Assembly (NCBI GenBank): GCA_035495465.1 | Contig: DATJFX010000028.1 | Coordinates: 1-13,884 of the forward strand | From: DATJFX01 sp035495465 | GTDB taxonomy: Bacteria; Patescibacteriota; Doudnabacteria; UBA920; O2-02-FULL-48-8 | DNA: 13,884 nucleotides | Direction: 5' to 3' | In this document: positions 1 through 6,792 of the stretch, in pieces | Position numbering within the stretch: position 1 is the first letter of the stretch | How the letters are laid out: every line of letters starts with the position of its first letter | Notes under the pieces: generated by a model | What the model was told of the DNA's origin: nothing | The model's database searches: none | The model's input: only the letters and a program-made list of their open reading frames with translations | Program-made: the position numbers and the translations under genes

Positions 1-321
1 AGAAATTATATTGCGGATTTATCAGAAATATTTTCCAACTCCGAGTGGCAAACGGCTTTAGGAGCTATGGCCGCTTATGAGAAATCTGTGGCAGAGGAAT
101 ATAAAATAATTCAGTCTTTGCTTAAAAAAAATACCCTGGTTTCAGCCAAGGATACGGAGATACTCAGCCAATCGGAGCATGATTCGAGTTTCGAGATTGG
201 CAAAGTTTTAGAAAAAATTGTTTTTGATCCCACAAACAAAGAGTTAATATGGGATGGGGCCCAAAAGCAGCTGCAAGCCCGAGCTGCCTTATTGGAGGGG
301 CTTACAAAGTATTTAAATTAA
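1..321 (+). CDS. 3' end of an unrecognised gene (partial)
   Basis: The frame is open from the first base of the window to the TAA at 319-321, so this is the last 106 residues of a longer protein whose start lies outside. An ATG at 67 is internal, because the reading frame continues upstream of it without a stop. The visible part is charged and appears mainly helical, with no Cys pairs, membrane segment or catalytic motif I can name. It ends 23 bases before the convergent DUF5667-like gene, and I see no good hairpin terminator in that gap. I do not recognise the family. The call as a real gene rests on the open frame, its codon use matching its neighbours, and the tight convergent packing. Confidence 0.6.
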   Translation, partial: RNYIADLSEIFSNSEWQTALGAMAAYEKSVAEEYKIIQSLLKKNTLVSAKDTEILSQSEHDSSFEIGKVLEKIVFDPTNKELIWDGAQKQLQARAALLEGLTKYLN

Positions 322-344
322 TTATAAACAGGCCTGATTGATCA

Positions 345-1037
345 TTAATCTTTTTTAAGATCGGTTTTGGTTTCGGCGTTAAGCTCAGCACTTAATAAAG
401 TTCGGGTATTGTTGATAGCTTGGCGATGGGTTTCGATTGCTGCCCGGGTTTCCGGATTATGAATTTTTGTTTCTAAATCTTCAATGCTCTGTTCATGTTT
501 TTGGGCCAATTCCTGGATTTCTTTAAGGGTATTTGAGAGCTGGGCAGCATCTTGGTCATCTCCCGAATCTTTCAGATATTTCCGCGTACTCGCTACGGCT
601 TTGACAGCCTGAGTTAAGGTGTCATCGGATTCTTTTACGATTTCTACCTGCAGTTTTTGCACCGCGGGATCGTCTTCGTGATCATGAGCTATGATTTGTG
701 TTAATGCATTAAATCTTCTGGCAACAATACTGGAATGAATCCGAGCCTTGGTCTGGATACTTAAGGGCAGGCTCAAGGCTACTTGTTCGCTAAACTTGTT
801 TAAAGGAAACAAAGTGTCCCCAGGATTAGCCGTTTGCGCATACACAAAAGTACCGCTAATCAGCAGTACTATACAAAGTCCAGTTACAAGAAAATTTCGG
901 ATTGTATGAGTGGGGCCAAATAATAAACCTGCGCTCTGGGGGTTTCCCAGTTCTGCCATTAATCGGGTTTTAGTAGATTGGTCGTCAAAGTGAAAGTTTT
1001 GATCGGATTGTTTTAACTTAAATAAAAGGTCGTTCAT
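345..1037 (-). CDS. DUF5667-like single-pass membrane protein, candidate sigma-factor partner
   Basis: The product has 230 residues. The N-terminal ~45 residues are cytoplasmic-looking and polar. One hydrophobic segment spans about 46-67. It is followed immediately by a PGDTLFPLNKFSEQ stretch (72-85), the kind of motif I associate with DUF5667 proteins of Actinobacteria and Patescibacteria. The rest (about 95-230) is charged, lacks Cys, and looks like long helices, probably outside the membrane. Its ATG overlaps the stop of the upstream sigma-factor gene (ATGA, 1034-1037), so the two are translationally coupled. That arrangement suggests an anti-sigma or sensor role, with the short N-terminal tail as the possible sigma-binding part. 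This is inference from context: the tail has no zinc-binding HxxxCxxC anti-sigma motif. DUF5667 proteins have no established function that I know of. Confidence 0.65.
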   Translation of the reverse strand: MNDLLFKLKQSDQNFHFDDQSTKTRLMAELGNPQSAGLLFGPTHTIRNFLVTGLCIVLLISGTFVYAQTANPGDTLFPLNKFSEQVALSLPLSIQTKARIHSSIVARRFNALTQIIAHDHEDDPAVQKLQVEIVKESDDTLTQAVKAVASTRKYLKDSGDDQDAAQLSNTLKEIQELAQKHEQSIEDLETKIHNPETRAAIETHRQAINNTRTLLSAELNAETKTDLKKD

Positions 1038-1576
1038 GTTTGGTTAATGGGTGCTAGCTGATGTTTCAGGGCTTTAAGAGCGCGATGTTGTAAAACTCGA
1101 ATCCCGACTTGAGTCTTACGCATAATAATAGCAGTTTCTTCTACAGATAAATCTTGTCTGAATCGAAGATCGAGAACTGTTTGGTAATCAAAAGGTAATT
1201 TTTTTATGGAATCCCAGAGATAACTATATTCTTCATATAGTTTAGGATCTTGAGCAAATTGCGAGAGGTTTTCCACTACTTCTAATTCAACTATAGGCTT
1301 TTTAGTTCGCCAATAATCAATTAAGGTATAATTCGCAATTTGGTATAACCAGGTAGAAAATTTAGCCGTTGACCGCGGCTTATAAGAGCTTAAGTTTTGC
1401 CAGGCTTTTAAAAAAACCGTATGAAGCAAATCCTCCGCAGTTTGCTGGTGCCGGACTTTAGTAAACAAGAAATTATAGAGCGGTTTGGCATATAAATCGT
1501 AGATATCACCAAAAGCCGCCTGGTCTTGTTGTTGGGCCCGCCCTATTAATACTTGGACTTCGTTTTCTGGTACCAT
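1034..1576 (-). CDS. RNA polymerase sigma-70 family factor (ECF-type)
   Basis: A 180-residue two-domain sigma factor. Region 2 lies at about 24-92, with the AEDLLHTVFLKAW helix (47-59) and FSTWLYQIANYTLIDYWR (73-90) that bind core polymerase and the -10 element. Region 4 lies at about 118-172, with LPFDYQTVLDLRF and a helix-turn-helix ending VLQHRALKAL that reads the -35 element. There is no region 1.1 or region 3, as expected for ECF factors, and the length is normal for that group. The gene is followed with an ATGA overlap by a membrane protein that may control it. It diverges from folD across 76-82 bases. No Shine-Dalgarno sequence precedes the ATG. A TATAAT overlaps the start codon, but its position does not suit transcription of this gene. 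Target genes cannot be read from this window. Confidence 0.9.
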   Translation of the reverse strand: MVPENEVQVLIGRAQQQDQAAFGDIYDLYAKPLYNFLFTKVRHQQTAEDLLHTVFLKAWQNLSSYKPRSTAKFSTWLYQIANYTLIDYWRTKKPIVELEVVENLSQFAQDPKLYEEYSYLWDSIKKLPFDYQTVLDLRFRQDLSVEETAIIMRKTQVGIRVLQHRALKALKHQLAPINQT

Positions 1577-1620
1577 TATATTAATCGAAAATTAATGGTT
1601 TGCGTTACTACCCTAAATCA

Positions 1621-1649
1621 TTGAGAAAACTGGCGTAAAATGCTAGAAT
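1621..1649 (+). promoter_or_regulatory. Promoter of the folD operon
   Basis: TTGAGA (1621-1626), a 17-base spacer and TAGAAT (1644-1649) form a good sigma-70 promoter. The TG at 1641-1642 makes an extended -10 (TGCTAGAAT). Transcription would begin near 1656-1658, downstream of the ATG at 1653 and essentially at the ATG at 1659. This favours the second ATG as the folD start and implies a leaderless message. Confidence 0.75.
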
Positions 1650-1658
1650 ATCATGTAT

Positions 1659-2495
1659 ATGGCAATTATTGTTGATGGAAATACCATAGCAAGTCACTTG
1701 CTTAATAAACTGAAAGCACAAATCCAGACTGCCCGGCTCCGGCCGCATTTAGCTGTGGTTTTGGTGGGAAATGACCCGGCTTCCGCGACTTATGTTAGGA
1801 AAAAACAGGAAGCCGCACAAAGTATAGGAATTAAGTTTTCTTTATATAAATATCCTCCTACGATTAAGGCTGAAGAACTTGTAACAGAAATCCAGAGAAT
1901 TCAAGAGCAACATTTGTCTGGGATAATTGTGCAATTGCCTCTTCCTAAAGAAATCAATAAACAAAAAGTGCTGAATGTACTTGATCCTGAAATTGATGTG
2001 GATTATTTGTCTTGGGAATCGCTAGGAAAATTGGTAATTGGAGAAAATCCCTTAGTTCCGCCAACGCCGGGAGCAATTCTGGAGATTTTAGATTATCATA
2101 AAATAAATATCAAAGGCAAGCATGTAGTGTTGGTGGGTCAAGGAGATTTAATTGGCAAGCCTTTAAGTAATTTACTCATCCAAATGCCCGTGACTTTGAC
2201 GGTCTGCGGCCGCGAAACCAAAAATTTAGCAGAGTTTACCAAACAAGCAGATATTTTAATCACGGGAGTGGGAAAAGCAAATTTGATCCGAGCCAATATG
2301 GTAAAGAAGGGAGTGGTAGTGGTAGACGCTGGCGTATCTTTCAAAGGTAAAAAAATGTTCGGGGATGTAGATTTTGAAGAAGTATCCCGAGTCGCAAAAT
2401 TAATCACGCCCACACCGGGTGGCGTCGGACCTCTTACCGTGGCTAAACTTTTAGAGAATACTGTAAAAAATGAAATCTCGAAATTAAAAAAATAA
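1659..2495 (+). CDS. folD: Bifunctional methylenetetrahydrofolate dehydrogenase / methenyltetrahydrofolate cyclohydrolase FolD
   Basis: FolD oxidises 5,10-methylene-THF to methenyl-THF and hydrolyses it to 10-formyl-THF, linking one-carbon units to NAD(P)H. With the start at 1659 the protein has 278 residues, a normal length. The catalytic set is present: Tyr45 and Lys49 in ATYVRKK, Gln92 in VQLPLP, Asp115 in DVD, and the PGGVG signature at 253-257. Odd points: the usual PCTP is PPTP (134-137), the Gly after DVD is Tyr, the GRSxxVGxP nucleotide loop reads GQGDLIGKP (160-168), and the following CHSxT-type site reads CGRET (183-187). The last two changes affect positions that usually hold the NADP 2'-phosphate. 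An ATG at 1653 lies upstream of the predicted transcription start, so 1659 is preferred. The next gene begins 6 bases after the stop, indicating an operon. Confidence 0.92.
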   Translation: MAIIVDGNTIASHLLNKLKAQIQTARLRPHLAVVLVGNDPASATYVRKKQEAAQSIGIKFSLYKYPPTIKAEELVTEIQRIQEQHLSGIIVQLPLPKEINKQKVLNVLDPEIDVDYLSWESLGKLVIGENPLVPPTPGAILEILDYHKINIKGKHVVLVGQGDLIGKPLSNLLIQMPVTLTVCGRETKNLAEFTKQADILITGVGKANLIRANMVKKGVVVVDAGVSFKGKKMFGDVDFEEVSRVAKLITPTPGGVGPLTVAKLLENTVKNEISKLKK

Positions 2496-2501
2496 TTATT
2501 C

Positions 2502-3458
2502 ATGTATGATGTCATAATAATTGGCGCCGGAGTAGCAGGGTTTACTGCTGCCTTGTTTGCTTCCCGGCGTGGCTTGAAAACTTTAGTGATTGGTAAAGAT
2601 GTCGCAGGGCAAGCCAATTCTACTGATACAATTCAGAACTATCCAGGACTTGCTGAAATCGGAGGCTTCGAGTTGGTTAAGTCAATTAGAGAGCAGGCAG
2701 AAAGTTTTGGCGCGGAGTTTATCCAGGCGGAAGTATCCAAAGTTAGAAATGCGGCGGATTCGTTTGTCTTAACTGCCTATAACCATCAGTATAAAGCACA
2801 ATCATTAATTTTAGCTTACGGAAAGACTCCCCGCGATCTGGGAGTAGCTGGGGAAGATGAATTAAAAGGCAAAGGAGTGTCTTATTGCGCAACCTGTGAT
2901 GCCCCGCTTTACAAAGGTAAAACTGTAGCAATTGTCGGAATTGGCGATGTGGCAGCTGACGCCGGCCTACTCTGTACGAAATACGCACACAAGGTATATA
3001 TTCTCTCTAAAACTGATAAGTTTTTAGCTAATGCATGGCTTAATAAAGCTTTATTTAAGAAAAAAAACGTAGAACTAATGCCTTTTGTGGAGATTCAGCA
3101 GATCCTAGGGGAATCCCAGGTAACAGGTATGCAACTTCGAAATTTAAAAACCGGCCAAAGCAGTAAACTATTAGTAGATGGCGTTTTCGTAGAGTTAGGC
3201 TATGTCGTGAATTCCCAAATAGTGGAAAATATAGTAAAGTTAGACGAGCAAGCACAAGTTATGATCAATGCCGATCAATCCACCTCCCAGCCCGGTATTT
3301 TCGCCTGTGGCGATGCCACTAACCGGCCCTATAAGCAAGCAGCAATCTCAGCAGGGGAAGGTGCAGCCGCAGCTTTGGCTTGCTATGATTGGCTTATGAG
3401 AAAAACTGGCCAAATAGGCTTAACCAGTGATTGGACGGAAATTAAAAAAGTAAAATAA
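2502..3458 (+). CDS. Thioredoxin-reductase-like flavoprotein, divergent paralogue
   Basis: A 318-residue low-molecular-weight thioredoxin-reductase-type flavoprotein. It has an FAD-binding GAGVAG (8-13), a redox-active CATC (129-132), a second Rossmann loop GIGDVAAD (146-153) and the C-terminal FAD motif FACGDA, so the FAD and disulfide chemistry look intact. The second Rossmann domain is unusual: where NADPH-dependent reductases carry HRRxxxR, this one reads SKTDKFLAN (169-177), without the arginines. The conserved ATG of the linker is AYG (105-107). It may use NADH, another electron donor, or a substrate other than thioredoxin. It sits 6 bases after folD and 1 base before a second, more canonical paralogue, so all three are probably co-transcribed. 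There is no obvious Shine-Dalgarno before the ATG. General class is confident; specific substrate is not. Confidence 0.87.
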   Translation: MYDVIIIGAGVAGFTAALFASRRGLKTLVIGKDVAGQANSTDTIQNYPGLAEIGGFELVKSIREQAESFGAEFIQAEVSKVRNAADSFVLTAYNHQYKAQSLILAYGKTPRDLGVAGEDELKGKGVSYCATCDAPLYKGKTVAIVGIGDVAADAGLLCTKYAHKVYILSKTDKFLANAWLNKALFKKKNVELMPFVEIQQILGESQVTGMQLRNLKTGQSSKLLVDGVFVELGYVVNSQIVENIVKLDEQAQVMINADQSTSQPGIFACGDATNRPYKQAAISAGEGAAAALACYDWLMRKTGQIGLTSDWTEIKKVK

Positions 3459-3459
3459 T

Positions 3460-4389
3460 ATGTCAGAAGAAATTAAAAAAGTAATTATTATCGGTTCTGG
3501 TCCTGCAGGTTTAACTGCGGCAATTTATGCTGCGCGGGCAGATCTCAAGCCTGTGGTGATCGCAGGGTTAACTTTTGGCGGCCAACTCATGCTGACGACT
3601 GAGGTTGAAAATTTTCCAGGCTTTCGAGAAGGTATTATGGGGCCGGATCTGATGAATAACATGGTGGCGCAAGCTGAAAGATTTGGCGCGGAGATAATTT
3701 ATGAAGATGCTACTGCGGTAGATTTTTCTAAAAAACCATTTAAAGTCCAGGTCGGTGAGAAACAATATTTGTCCGAATCTATTATTATCGCCACTGGTGC
3801 GTCTTCACTTTGGCTGGGCCTTCCTTCAGAAGAAAAGTTTCGCGGCAAAGGCGTTTCTTCCTGCGCGACTTGTGATGGTTTTTTCTTCCGCGATAAAGAG
3901 ATTATCGTAGTAGGCGGCGGAGATGCGGCCATGGAAGAAGCTTTATATCTTACTAAGTTCGTAAAAAAAGTCACTTTACTTAATCGGAGCGAGAAATTGC
4001 GCGCCAGCAAGATTATGGCGGACAGAGCTCTAGCTAATCCAAAAATTACCATTCTGTATAATACGGAAGTAGATGAATTTTTAGGGACAGATCATTTAAC
4101 GGGCGCTAAACTTAAAAATAATGTTACAGGAGAAATTTCAGAACTAGCCGTGGAAGGAGCATTTATAGCCATTGGCCATAAACCCAATACCGAAATTTTT
4201 CATGGGAAAATTGATTTGGACGCTAAGGGTTATATTGTGCCCACAGATGGAACTAAGACGAATGTAAACGGAGTATTTGTCGCAGGGGATGTGCGAGATT
4301 TTCGCTATAGACAAGCTGTCACCGCTGCTGGTATGGGTTGTATGGCATCTTTAGATGCCGAAAAGTATTTGCACATGGATCAAGGATAA
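3460..4389 (+). CDS. trxB: Thioredoxin-disulfide reductase
   Basis: A 309-residue flavoprotein that passes electrons from NADPH through FAD and a Cys pair to thioredoxin in the cytoplasm. Visible motifs are GSGPAG (12-17, FAD), IIATGA (109-114), CATC (135-138, redox disulfide), GGGDAAMEE (152-160, nucleotide loop), and the C-terminal VFVAGDVRD with RQAVTAAGMG. The usual HRRxxxR 2'-phosphate site is NRSEKLR (175-181): two of the arginines remain, so NADPH use is plausible but not certain. Length is normal. The ATG is one base after the stop of the upstream paralogue, without a Shine-Dalgarno, which points to translational coupling. Of the two paralogues this is the better candidate for the housekeeping enzyme. 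No thioredoxin gene is in the window. Confidence 0.92.
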   Translation: MSEEIKKVIIIGSGPAGLTAAIYAARADLKPVVIAGLTFGGQLMLTTEVENFPGFREGIMGPDLMNNMVAQAERFGAEIIYEDATAVDFSKKPFKVQVGEKQYLSESIIIATGASSLWLGLPSEEKFRGKGVSSCATCDGFFFRDKEIIVVGGGDAAMEEALYLTKFVKKVTLLNRSEKLRASKIMADRALANPKITILYNTEVDEFLGTDHLTGAKLKNNVTGEISELAVEGAFIAIGHKPNTEIFHGKIDLDAKGYIVPTDGTKTNVNGVFVAGDVRDFRYRQAVTAAGMGCMASLDAEKYLHMDQG

Positions 4390-4415
4390 ATTTATTTTAA
4401 AAAATAATATTAAAT

Positions 4416-4427
4416 CCTGCTTGCAGG
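4416..4427 (+). promoter_or_regulatory. Small inverted repeat next to the lipoprotein Shine-Dalgarno
   Basis: CCTGC TT GCAGG is a perfect 12-base inverted repeat (realistically a CCTG/CAGG stem with a four-base loop). It sits directly upstream of AAAGGAG (4429-4435), which is 6 bases from the ATG at 4442. It could insulate or modulate ribosome access, or may be incidental. No convincing separate promoter was found between trxB and this gene. Confidence 0.3.
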
Positions 4428-4441
4428 GAAAGGAGAAGTTT

Positions 4442-4921
4442 ATGAAAGGAAAAATTTTATTATTAGGTTTAAGTTTGAGTTTAGTAGCTGCGGCTTGCAA
4501 TCAAACCGCGAATACCCCATCTCCCGCTGCTTCAAATAATAACTCGGCAGATAGCCAATCACAGTCCCAGGTTCAGGTCCAGGTGGGCCAATCCGCTCCT
4601 ATGCTAGTACCTTTAACCGCTTTAAATGGTTCAAAACAAGACGGTACGGCGGTTTTAACGGATTTGGGGAATGGAAAAACTCAGGTGAAGATTGAATTAA
4701 ACAATGCTCCGGCAAGTTCTGAACCGGCGCACATCCATGCCGGTGCCTGTCCTAATCCCGGAGCTATTGCATATGATTTAACTGATGTAGTTGCTGGTCA
4801 TTCCACTTCCGTAATCGATACCACCATGGATAATCTGATGAAGCAGTTACCTCTGGCTATTAACATTCACAAATCCGCTGCGGAAATTATAACTGATCTC
4901 TCCTGCGGCGATATTAAATAA
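4442..4921 (+). CDS. Lipoprotein with a CHRD-like domain
   Basis: The 159-residue product begins with a lipoprotein signal: Lys2 and Lys4, a hydrophobic core, and VAAAC with the lipid-accepting Cys19. A low-complexity Ser/Gln/Val linker (about 20-52) leads to a beta-rich domain (53-159). That domain contains PAHIHAG (95-101), CPNPG (103-107), a LPLAINIHKS stretch (136-145) and SCGD (154-157). The HIH/CPNPG/NIHKSA layout resembles CHRD-type extracellular domains, and Cys103 and Cys155 could form a disulfide. The protein is probably anchored outside the membrane; its function is unknown. The start is set by AAAGGAG at 4429-4435, six bases before ATG 4442. The frame opens further upstream, but the upstream ATG at 4355 would overlap trxB and bury the signal peptide. 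It follows trxB by 52 bases and is closed by a strong terminator. Confidence 0.8.
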   Translation: MKGKILLLGLSLSLVAAACNQTANTPSPAASNNNSADSQSQSQVQVQVGQSAPMLVPLTALNGSKQDGTAVLTDLGNGKTQVKIELNNAPASSEPAHIHAGACPNPGAIAYDLTDVVAGHSTSVIDTTMDNLMKQLPLAINIHKSAAEIITDLSCGDIK

Positions 4922-4936
4922 AGTCAATAAAAAAAC

Positions 4937-4960
4937 CGCCTCAACCGAGGCGTTTTTTTT
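4937..4960. terminator. Bidirectional intrinsic terminator between the lipoprotein gene and efp
   Basis: CGCCTC-AACC-GAGGCG forms a 6-bp GC-rich stem with a four-base loop (4937-4952), followed by eight T on the plus strand. Seven A precede it in 4929-4935, giving a T tract on the minus strand as well. It can therefore stop both the folD/trxB/lipoprotein operon and the converging rpsF-efp operon. Confidence 0.9.
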
Positions 4961-4965
4961 ATTTA

Positions 4966-5538
4966 TTATTGAGTGGCCCGTTCTACATAATCACCAGAAG
5001 AAGTATTGACCCTGACAATGTCACCTTCTTTGATAAACAAAGGAACGTTTACGACATAGCCAGTTTCTAACGTGGCAGGTTTAGTACCGCCAGTTGCAGT
5101 ATCGCCTTTGACACCGCTTGCAGTTTCTACGACCTTCAAATCAATTTTTACAGGCAGATCCAGAGCGATCGGTCGATCTTCGAAAAACATAATTGTGGTG
5201 TCTGAACCTTCTTTTAAGAATTTGATCTGATCTTCGACGATAATTTTCGGTACGACCAAAGTCTCAAAAGTTTCTGGGTTCATAAAATGCGCGCCTTCGT
5301 CATCGGAATAGAGATATTGGCATTTGCGTTTCAGTACATCTGCTTCAGGGATTTTTTCTCCATATTTGAACGAATACTCCATGACCTTGCCCGTCATGAG
5401 GTTTCGAAGCTTGGCTTGGATCACTGGTTTCCTCTGTGCCGTGCGCATAAAATTCGACCAGATGATCTGATAAGGTTCGTTGTTGTATTTGATAATTTGA
5501 CCTGTACCTTTCAGGTCAGAGAAGTCGAGAATAGCCAT
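4966..5538 (-). CDS. efp: Elongation factor P with a non-canonical tip loop
   Basis: EF-P binds stalled ribosomes between the P and E sites and helps form bonds at proline runs. The 190-residue protein has the usual three-domain layout: the KOW-like domain, then LRNLMTG, and a canonical end with GDTATGGTKPATLETG and VNVPLFIKEGDIVRVNT...YVER. The domain I tip differs from the textbook form: where E. coli reads KPGKG with the modified Lys34, this protein reads RTAQRKP (32-38), with Gln35 at the lysine position and no gap in the alignment. Arg36 and Lys37 are adjacent. ATG 5538 is chosen because it lies 4 bases after the rpsR stop; an upstream TTG at 5556 would overlap rpsR and add an unneeded tail. 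The gene is last in rpsF-ssb-rpsR-efp and ends at a bidirectional terminator. Confidence 0.93.
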   Translation of the reverse strand: MAILDFSDLKGTGQIIKYNNEPYQIIWSNFMRTAQRKPVIQAKLRNLMTGKVMEYSFKYGEKIPEADVLKRKCQYLYSDDEGAHFMNPETFETLVVPKIIVEDQIKFLKEGSDTTIMFFEDRPIALDLPVKIDLKVVETASGVKGDTATGGTKPATLETGYVVNVPLFIKEGDIVRVNTSSGDYVERATQ

Positions 5539-5542
5539 AGAC

Positions 5543-5770
5543 TTAGGTGCTGACAAATGGCAAGAGGGCCATATGGCGGGCTCTTTTTAATGCCGTAGAT
5601 ACCATGCGCTGGTGTTTGCGGCAGGTGCCGGTTTTTTTGCTGGCCATAATCTTTGCATGCGGACTCATAAATCTACGCATGAATTGAGTGTCCTTGTAAT
5701 CTATAAAAGAGATTTTCTCAGTACAGAAAAGGCAAGGTTTGCGAATATTGTTAGTAGGAGGAATAGGCAT
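5543..5770 (-). CDS. rpsR: 30S ribosomal protein S18
   Basis: A 75-residue S18, which binds the small-subunit platform together with S6. It retains a putative zinc-ribbon set: Cys13 and Cys16 in CLFC, Cys50 and His53 in CRKH, so it is the Cys-containing form of the protein. The FIDYKD stretch (22-27) and the basic C-terminal HQRMVSTALKRARHMALLPF are typical. It lies 25 bases after ssb and 4 bases before efp. No Shine-Dalgarno is evident before the ATG. Confidence 0.96.
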   Translation of the reverse strand: MPIPPTNNIRKPCLFCTEKISFIDYKDTQFMRRFMSPHAKIMASKKTGTCRKHQRMVSTALKRARHMALLPFVST

Positions 5771-5795
5771 AGTAATTAATAATTATTAGTTGAGA

Positions 5796-6242
5796 TTAAA
5801 ATGGCAAATCGCCATCATCAATTTGGATTTCTGGAATATCGGATTTAGGCTCTGGCTGATCCATGGTAACAGGGGAGCTGCCAGTGGCCGGAGCAGAGTT
5901 AGAACCGCCTGCTCGTCCAAGCATGATCATATTGTCAGCTACTATTTCTGTGCGATATTTTTTCTGCCCGGAAGTTTTATCATCCCAGCTGCGAGTTTGT
6001 AATCGGCCTTCAATGTATACTTGGGAGCCTTTTTTCAGATATTGTTCCGCAACTCCTGCCAAACCGCGCCACATAACCACGTTATGAAACTCGGTTTGTT
6101 CTTTTTTCTGACCGTCGTTTTTATCCGTCCAGTTAAAACTCGTGGCCAGCCCGATGGCCGCAACTTTGGCCCCGTTCGGAGTGGTGCGAACTTCTGGGTC
6201 GCGAGTTAAGCGCCCGATCAACATGACTTTATTGAGATCCAT
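5796..6242 (-). CDS. ssb: Single-stranded DNA-binding protein
   Basis: A 148-residue SSB. The OB-fold occupies about 1-108 ([45 protein letters not shown]). A short Gly/Ala/Ser/Pro linker follows, and the acidic tip DDGDLPF recruits replication and repair partners. It protects single-stranded DNA in replication, recombination and repair. The gene sits between rpsF (18-base gap) and rpsR (25-base gap), the classic bacterial arrangement. Confidence 0.97.
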   Translation of the reverse strand: MDLNKVMLIGRLTRDPEVRTTPNGAKVAAIGLATSFNWTDKNDGQKKEQTEFHNVVMWRGLAGVAEQYLKKGSQVYIEGRLQTRSWDDKTSGQKKYRTEIVADNMIMLGRAGGSNSAPATGSSPVTMDQPEPKSDIPEIQIDDGDLPF

Positions 6243-6260
6243 ATATTTATGATTAAATGT

Positions 6261-6713
6261 TTATTTGGTCAAATCTTCAGAGTCGATGGCTTGAGCAATT
6301 TTAGCTTCCAGTTCAGTTTCGGAAAGTTTAATTTCCGGACCGGGTACCGCTGGTTTTGGTACTGGAATTTTTCTAGCTATACGCATTTTTTCTTGGACTG
6401 CCTTGTCTTTGATTGCCCGTCGTTCCATGTCTTCTACGTTGACAACCAGATAGCGGATAATAGGTTCCATGGAGCGGAGCTTGTTATCCAATGGTTGTAA
6501 ATGTTTGCCTTCCAAGTCAAAAGTTTCCAGAACATAAAAACCGTTCCGGGTTTTCTTGATGGGATAGGCCAATTTCTTTTTTCCCATCATTTCTTGGGTC
6601 AAAAGTTTGCCGCCTTGGTCAGTTATGAACTTATCGACTTCACTACTGATCCCAGGCACATCGTTATCGGATACGGCTGAGGATAAAATATACATCAGCT
6701 CATATTTTGGCAT
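6261..6713 (-). CDS. rpsF: 30S ribosomal protein S6
   Basis: A 150-residue S6, the partner of S18 on the platform of the small subunit. YELMYILS at the start and KLAYPIKKTRNGFYVLETFD (47-66) are characteristic, followed by IIRYLVV. The C-terminal ~45 residues form a charged, Pro-containing extension (KIPVPKPAVPGPEI, then an acidic helix), rather longer than the conserved core. AAAGGA at about 6726-6721, seven bases before the ATG, is a clear ribosome binding site. It is the first gene of rpsF-ssb-rpsR-efp, with its own promoter and a ~73-base leader. Confidence 0.96.
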   Translation of the reverse strand: MPKYELMYILSSAVSDNDVPGISSEVDKFITDQGGKLLTQEMMGKKKLAYPIKKTRNGFYVLETFDLEGKHLQPLDNKLRSMEPIIRYLVVNVEDMERRAIKDKAVQEKMRIARKIPVPKPAVPGPEIKLSETELEAKIAQAIDSEDLTK

Positions 6714-6732
6714 AAAGAATTCCTTTCTTTAT

Positions 6733-6754
6733 CAGCCTCTCTAAAGAGAGACCG
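6733..6754 (-). promoter_or_regulatory. Stem-loop in the rpsF leader
   Basis: On the minus strand CTCTC-TTTA-GAGAG (6750-6737) is a perfect 5-bp stem with a four-base loop. It can extend by four further pairs, two of them G-U, to span 6754-6733. It lies about 20 bases upstream of the rpsF start. In other bacteria the S6:S18 complex represses rpsF by binding a leader RNA with a CCG-containing bulge. That signature is not obvious here, so autoregulation is only a possibility. Confidence 0.35.
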
Positions 6755-6792
6755 AATATGTCGCTTATTAATTAAATTGTTAAAGCTTAGCT

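Noticed and set aside
322..344. Terminator between the first two convergent genes
   Set aside because: Only a short AGGCCT palindrome and AT-rich partial repeats are present, with no stem followed by a T tract.
1575..1580. TATAAT on the minus strand in front of the sigma gene
   Set aside because: It overlaps the ATG, so transcription from it would start inside the coding region; no alternative promoter for this gene was convincing.
2138..2617. Long antisense open frame across folD and the first reductase gene
   Set aside because: It lies opposite two confidently identified genes and shows no recognisable protein features; it is a shadow of their codon use.
4355..4441. Upstream extension of the lipoprotein gene
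   Set aside because: The extension overlaps trxB and would bury the lipoprotein signal peptide; the Shine-Dalgarno points to ATG 4442.
5539..5556. TTG start for efp at 5556
   Set aside because: It overlaps rpsR, adds six residues not typical of EF-P, and ATG 5538 sits ideally just after the rpsR stop.
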